Position numbers and translations under genes: made by a program
Shown here: positions 61,275 to 64,000 of the stretch, in pieces
Layout: each line of letters begins with the position of its first letter
Position numbering within the stretch: the stretch's first letter is position 1
Source of the DNA: Rhizorhabdus wittichii RW1
GTDB lineage: Bacteria; Pseudomonadota; Alphaproteobacteria; Sphingomonadales; Sphingomonadaceae
Direction: 5' to 3'
DNA: 64,000 nt
Assembly: GCA_000016765.1 (NCBI GenBank)
Contig: CP000699.1
Span: 4,343,501 to 4,407,500, forward strand
The notes under the pieces: model-generated
What the model was told of the DNA's origin: nothing
Databases searched by the model: none
Seen by the model: the letters and a program-made list of their open reading frames with translations, nothing else

Positions 61275-64000
61275 ATGACGGGGGGATTTCTACGGAGGCG
61301 CGCGGCCCGGCGCGCATTTGTGCAAGCTGGCGTCGAGCGTGACGGCGGGCGATGGGCGGGTGCCGCCGTCCATTATCGCCGCTATCTCCGCTACCGTCCC
61401 GACGATTTCGCGATCTGGGTGCAGCTTGGCCACATGTTGGGCGAGAGCGGCGATCCGGCGGGGGCCGACCAGGCCTATCGAACCGCGCATGCGCTGAACC
61501 CGGACGATGCCGACCTCGCCCTGTGCCGCGGGCACCTCGCCCGGCGCGGCGGCGATGTCGAGGCGGCGATCGTCTTCTACCGCCGCAGCTTCGAGATCGA
61601 CGGCAATGAGCGCGCGGTGAACATGCTGGCGGAGCTCGATGCCGAGACCGGCGGCGAGTCGGAGACCGAACAGGCGCCGGTCCATGGCGGGCGGCTCGAC
61701 GGCTGGTTCGAGCGATCGGTCTCCGGCGTCCTGTCGGAGGACGGCGTCGACGATCCCTGGGTCGTGTTCCGCGCCGGCGACCGGCTGGTGGGACAGGCGC
61801 GGCCGGGCCGCAACGACGACGGCGCGCTCGAATTCCGCGCCACGCTCGATGTCGAGCTGGGCGAGAATGGCGAGGGGGTCGAGGTGATCGCCCGGCGCAT
61901 GCCCGACGGCGCCATGCTCGAACCCGGCCCGTTCTTCCTGTTCCCGCCGTCGCGCCACCCGGCCGACCATGCGGCCGCTTGGTCGGTCCCGGCCGAGATC
62001 GTCAAGCCCTACGACCTGCCGGCTGGGCGCGAGGTCGCGCTGTTCGTGACCCATTCGCGTTCGGGCAAGATCAAGCCCAACGTCCTGCCCTATGTTCGCG
62101 CGCTCAGGCAGGCGGGGCTCGCCGTCTTCCTGGTCGCGACCGTCGACCGGCCCGTCGACCTGCCGGCCGAGCTGCTCGACAGCGTCGACGCGGCGATGGT
62201 CCGCCGCAATGCGGGCTACGACTTCGCCGCCTGGGCGCATGCGCTGAAGCTCCATCCCCGGCTGTACGGGGCCGCGACCCTCTATCTCGTCAACGACAGC
62301 GTAGTGCCGGCGGCCGACGACGCGCGGATCGCCGCGATTGTCGACCGGGTCCGCCGCAGCGGCGCCGACCTGATCGGGCTGACCGAGAGCCACGAGTGGC
62401 GCTGGCACGTCCAGAGCTATTTCCTGGCGATCAAGCCGGGCCTGCTCGCGTCGCGCTCGTTCCACGGCTTCATGGACGACGTCCGGCTGCTGACCCGCAA
62501 GGATCACGTCATCCGCGCCTATGAGGTGCGGCTGGCCGAGATCGCCGAGGAGGCCGGGCGCTCGGTCGAGATCCTCTTCCCCAGCGCGACCGCGATCAAC
62601 CCGACGCTGTTCGGATGGCGCGGGCTGCTCGGGCAGGGCATGCCCTTCGTCAAGGTGCTGCTGCTGCGCGGCACCTTCGACGCGATCGACACCGACGGCT
62701 GGCGCGACGTGCTCGCCGGTGCGGGCTTCGACGTCGCGCTCGCCGAGGCGACGGTCGCGGCGGGGGCGGAGGAGGGACCGGTCGACGATGGCGGCCGGCT
62801 GCTGGCCCGTCGCATGCCGGCCGGGCTGCGCGCCGACCGGCCGCTCAAGGTCGCCTTCTTCGGGCCCTGGAACTACGACAACGGCCTCGGCCATGCCAGC
62901 CGCGGGATCATCGCGGCGATCCGGCGCACCGGCGTCCTGCTCAACCTCCATCCGGTCAAGCGGCCCTTCCATATCCACAAGCCGCTGGTCCCGCCCACCG
63001 ACATCCTCGACTTCGAAGGTCCGGCCGACGTCGCGATCGTCCATCTCAATCCCGACAGCTGGCACCTGCTGACCGACGACCAGCGCGAGACGATCGCCCG
63101 GGCGAAGCGTCGCATCGGCTATTGGGTCTGGGAGATGGGCCATATCCCGCCGGCCTGGCGCCGCAACTTCGGCGCGGTCGACCGGATCTGGGCGCCGAGC
63201 CGCTATTGCGCCGAGCTGTTCGCCGCGCAGGGCGGCGTGCCGGTCGACGTGGTCCCGCACGCCGTGCCGGTGGGCGAGCCGGCGACGGTCGACCGGGCCG
63301 GTGCGCTCGCCCGGCTCGGCCTGCCCGCCGATCGCCGGGTCATCCTCTATGTGTTCGACGGGTCGAGCTATCTGGTCCGCAAGAACCCGGCCGCGCTGGT
63401 CCGCGCCTTCTCGGCCTCCGGCCTCGCCGCGCGCGGCTGGTCGCTGCTGCTCAAGACCAAGCATCTCCAGGACCGGCCCGAGGAAGGCGAGGCGTTCCGC
63501 GCCCTCGCCGAGGGGACCGAGGGCGTGGTGCTGGTTGACCGGGCGATGGCGGCGGAGGAACTGGCCGAGCTGACGGCGCTCGCCGATCTCTACGCCTCGC
63601 CGCATTGCTCCGAGGGGTTCGGCCTGACGATCGCCGAGGCGATGGCGGCGGGCAAGCCGGTGGTCGCGACCGACTTCGGCGGCAGTCGCGACTTCCTCGA
63701 CGCATCGGTCGGCTGGCCGGTCAAGGCGCATCCCTGGCGGCTCGAGCAGGATTTCGGCCATTATACCGAAGGCGGCGACTGGGCGCGGATCGACGAGCCG
63801 GCGCTCGCCGCCACGCTGGCGTGCGCGGCCGACGCGATCGAGGCTGGCGGCGACGGCAAGGGCAAGGCCGCCCGCGACCGGATCGCCGCGCAACTCTCCT
63901 ACGACGCGGTGGCCGAACGGGTCGCGGCCAGCCTCGCGGCGCTGCGCGAGATGCCGGTGGGCGGCGGTGGCGTCCATGTCGAGCCCAATCTCCTGGCCGG
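61275..64000 (+). CDS. TPR-RgpF-like-GT4 multi-domain glycosyltransferase, 3' end missing
   Basis: At least 908 codons; runs off the right edge with no stop. Begins MTGGFLRRRAARRAFVQAG. Residues about 35-115 are TPR-like (YLRYRPDDFAIWVQLGHMLGESGDPAGADQAYRTAHALNPDD). About 135-225 is a beta domain (GGRLDGWFERSVSGVL...DPWVVFRAGDRLVG). About 255-440: RgpF-type domain (LFVTHSRSGKIKPNVLPYVRALRQAGLAVFLVATVDRP; RRNAGYDFAAWAHALKLHPRLYGAATLYLVNDS). About 520 onward: GT4-like domain, with VFDGSSYLVRKNPAALVRAF and SPHCSEGFGLTIAEAMAAGKPVVATDFGGSRDFL (donor site). A second member of the same type as the 1301-residue enzyme. Divergent from tolC. Confidence 0.9.
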   Translation, partial: MTGGFLRRRAARRAFVQAGVERDGGRWAGAAVHYRRYLRYRPDDFAIWVQLGHMLGESGDPAGADQAYRTAHALNPDDADLALCRGHLARRGGDVEAAIVFYRRSFEIDGNERAVNMLAELDAETGGESETEQAPVHGGRLDGWFERSVSGVLSEDGVDDPWVVFRAGDRLVGQARPGRNDDGALEFRATLDVELGENGEGVEVIARRMPDGAMLEPGPFFLFPPSRHPADHAAAWSVPAEIVKPYDLPAGREVALFVTHSRSGKIKPNVLPYVRALRQAGLAVFLVATVDRPVDLPAELLDSVDAAMVRRNAGYDFAAWAHALKLHPRLYGAATLYLVNDSVVPAADDARIAAIVDRVRRSGADLIGLTESHEWRWHVQSYFLAIKPGLLASRSFHGFMDDVRLLTRKDHVIRAYEVRLAEIAEEAGRSVEILFPSATAINPTLFGWRGLLGQGMPFVKVLLLRGTFDAIDTDGWRDVLAGAGFDVALAEATVAAGAEEGPVDDGGRLLARRMPAGLRADRPLKVAFFGPWNYDNGLGHASRGIIAAIRRTGVLLNLHPVKRPFHIHKPLVPPTDILDFEGPADVAIVHLNPDSWHLLTDDQRETIARAKRRIGYWVWEMGHIPPAWRRNFGAVDRIWAPSRYCAELFAAQGGVPVDVVPHAVPVGEPATVDRAGALARLGLPADRRVILYVFDGSSYLVRKNPAALVRAFSASGLAARGWSLLLKTKHLQDRPEEGEAFRALAEGTEGVVLVDRAMAAEELAELTALADLYASPHCSEGFGLTIAEAMAAGKPVVATDFGGSRDFLDASVGWPVKAHPWRLEQDFGHYTEGGDWARIDEPALAATLACAADAIEAGGDGKGKAARDRIAAQLSYDAVAERVAASLAALREMPVGGGGVHVEPNLLA

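Noticed and set aside
61290-63977. Long minus-strand open frame (895 codons) at the right edge
   Set aside because: Antisense of the truncated glycosyltransferase, whose plus-strand frame has TPR, RgpF and GT4 motifs and stays open to the window end.

Overview
The window is GC-rich DNA from an alphaproteobacterium, most likely a sphingomonad (Sphingomonas/Rhizorhabdus type). This is inferred from the gene families, the cytochrome c maturation layout and the palindromic repeats; no rRNA or other definitive marker is present. Genes are dense on both strands and often overlap by ATGA/GTGA. I see no prophage, insertion sequence with a transposase, CRISPR array or integrase.

Layout. 1-1.1 kb: start of the division/cell-wall cluster (mraZ, then rsmH, which runs off the left edge), with a consensus DnaA box upstream. 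1.5-4.6 kb: cysteine synthase, a hypoxanthine/uracil-type DNA glycosylase, a lipoprotein and a YbaK-type deacylase. 4.6-10.3 kb: a Kdo (capsule/LPS sugar) operon with kdsD, kdsB, a PhyH-type dioxygenase and two paralogous methyltransferase-like proteins. 10.5-14 kb: a PPP-type phosphatase and a membrane GGDEF-EAL-PilZ protein. 14.0-14.5 kb: a small DUF559 nuclease gene framed by inverted double-hairpin repeats. 14.5-19.6 kb: purL, an ECF sigma/anti-sigma pair and a peroxiredoxin-like/2OG-Fe(II) oxygenase fusion. 19.6-22.9 kb: a molybdenum hydroxylase (isoquinoline 1-oxidoreductase type) with its own dihaem cytochrome c. 23-30.7 kb: two DNA end-repair modules, exonuclease plus LigC-type ligase and Ku plus LigD, on either side of a soluble chemotaxis-type transducer. 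30.7-34.4 kb: small genes, an Rrf2 regulator, tRNA-His, leucine-dehydrogenase-type enzyme and a DMT transporter. 34.5-39.5 kb: ccmC-D-E-F-G-H-I.

From tRNA-Leu (39.8 kb) to the right edge the window is mainly a surface-glycan and secretion region: an asparagine-synthetase-like protein, SGNH-like and GSCFA proteins, a methyltransferase, a DUF1796 protein, two sulfotransferases, a 1301-residue multi-domain glycosyltransferase, further glycosyltransferases, an M23 peptidase, and a complete type I secretion system (TolC, ABC ATPase, HlyD adaptor) with an RTX protein as its likely cargo. One sulfotransferase is translationally coupled to the secretion adaptor, which suggests that cargo export and surface-glycan sulfation are linked.

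The most unusual signal is a repeat family. The DUF559 nuclease gene lies between inverted copies of a unit of about 60 bp that forms two hairpins, and the repeat supplies the nuclease start codon. A second, nuclease-less inverted pair of the same unit sits in frame inside the signal-peptide region of ccmH. Three copies of one hairpin show compensatory base changes. This looks like an autonomous/non-autonomous pair of a palindromic mobile element whose insertions can be translated as protein.
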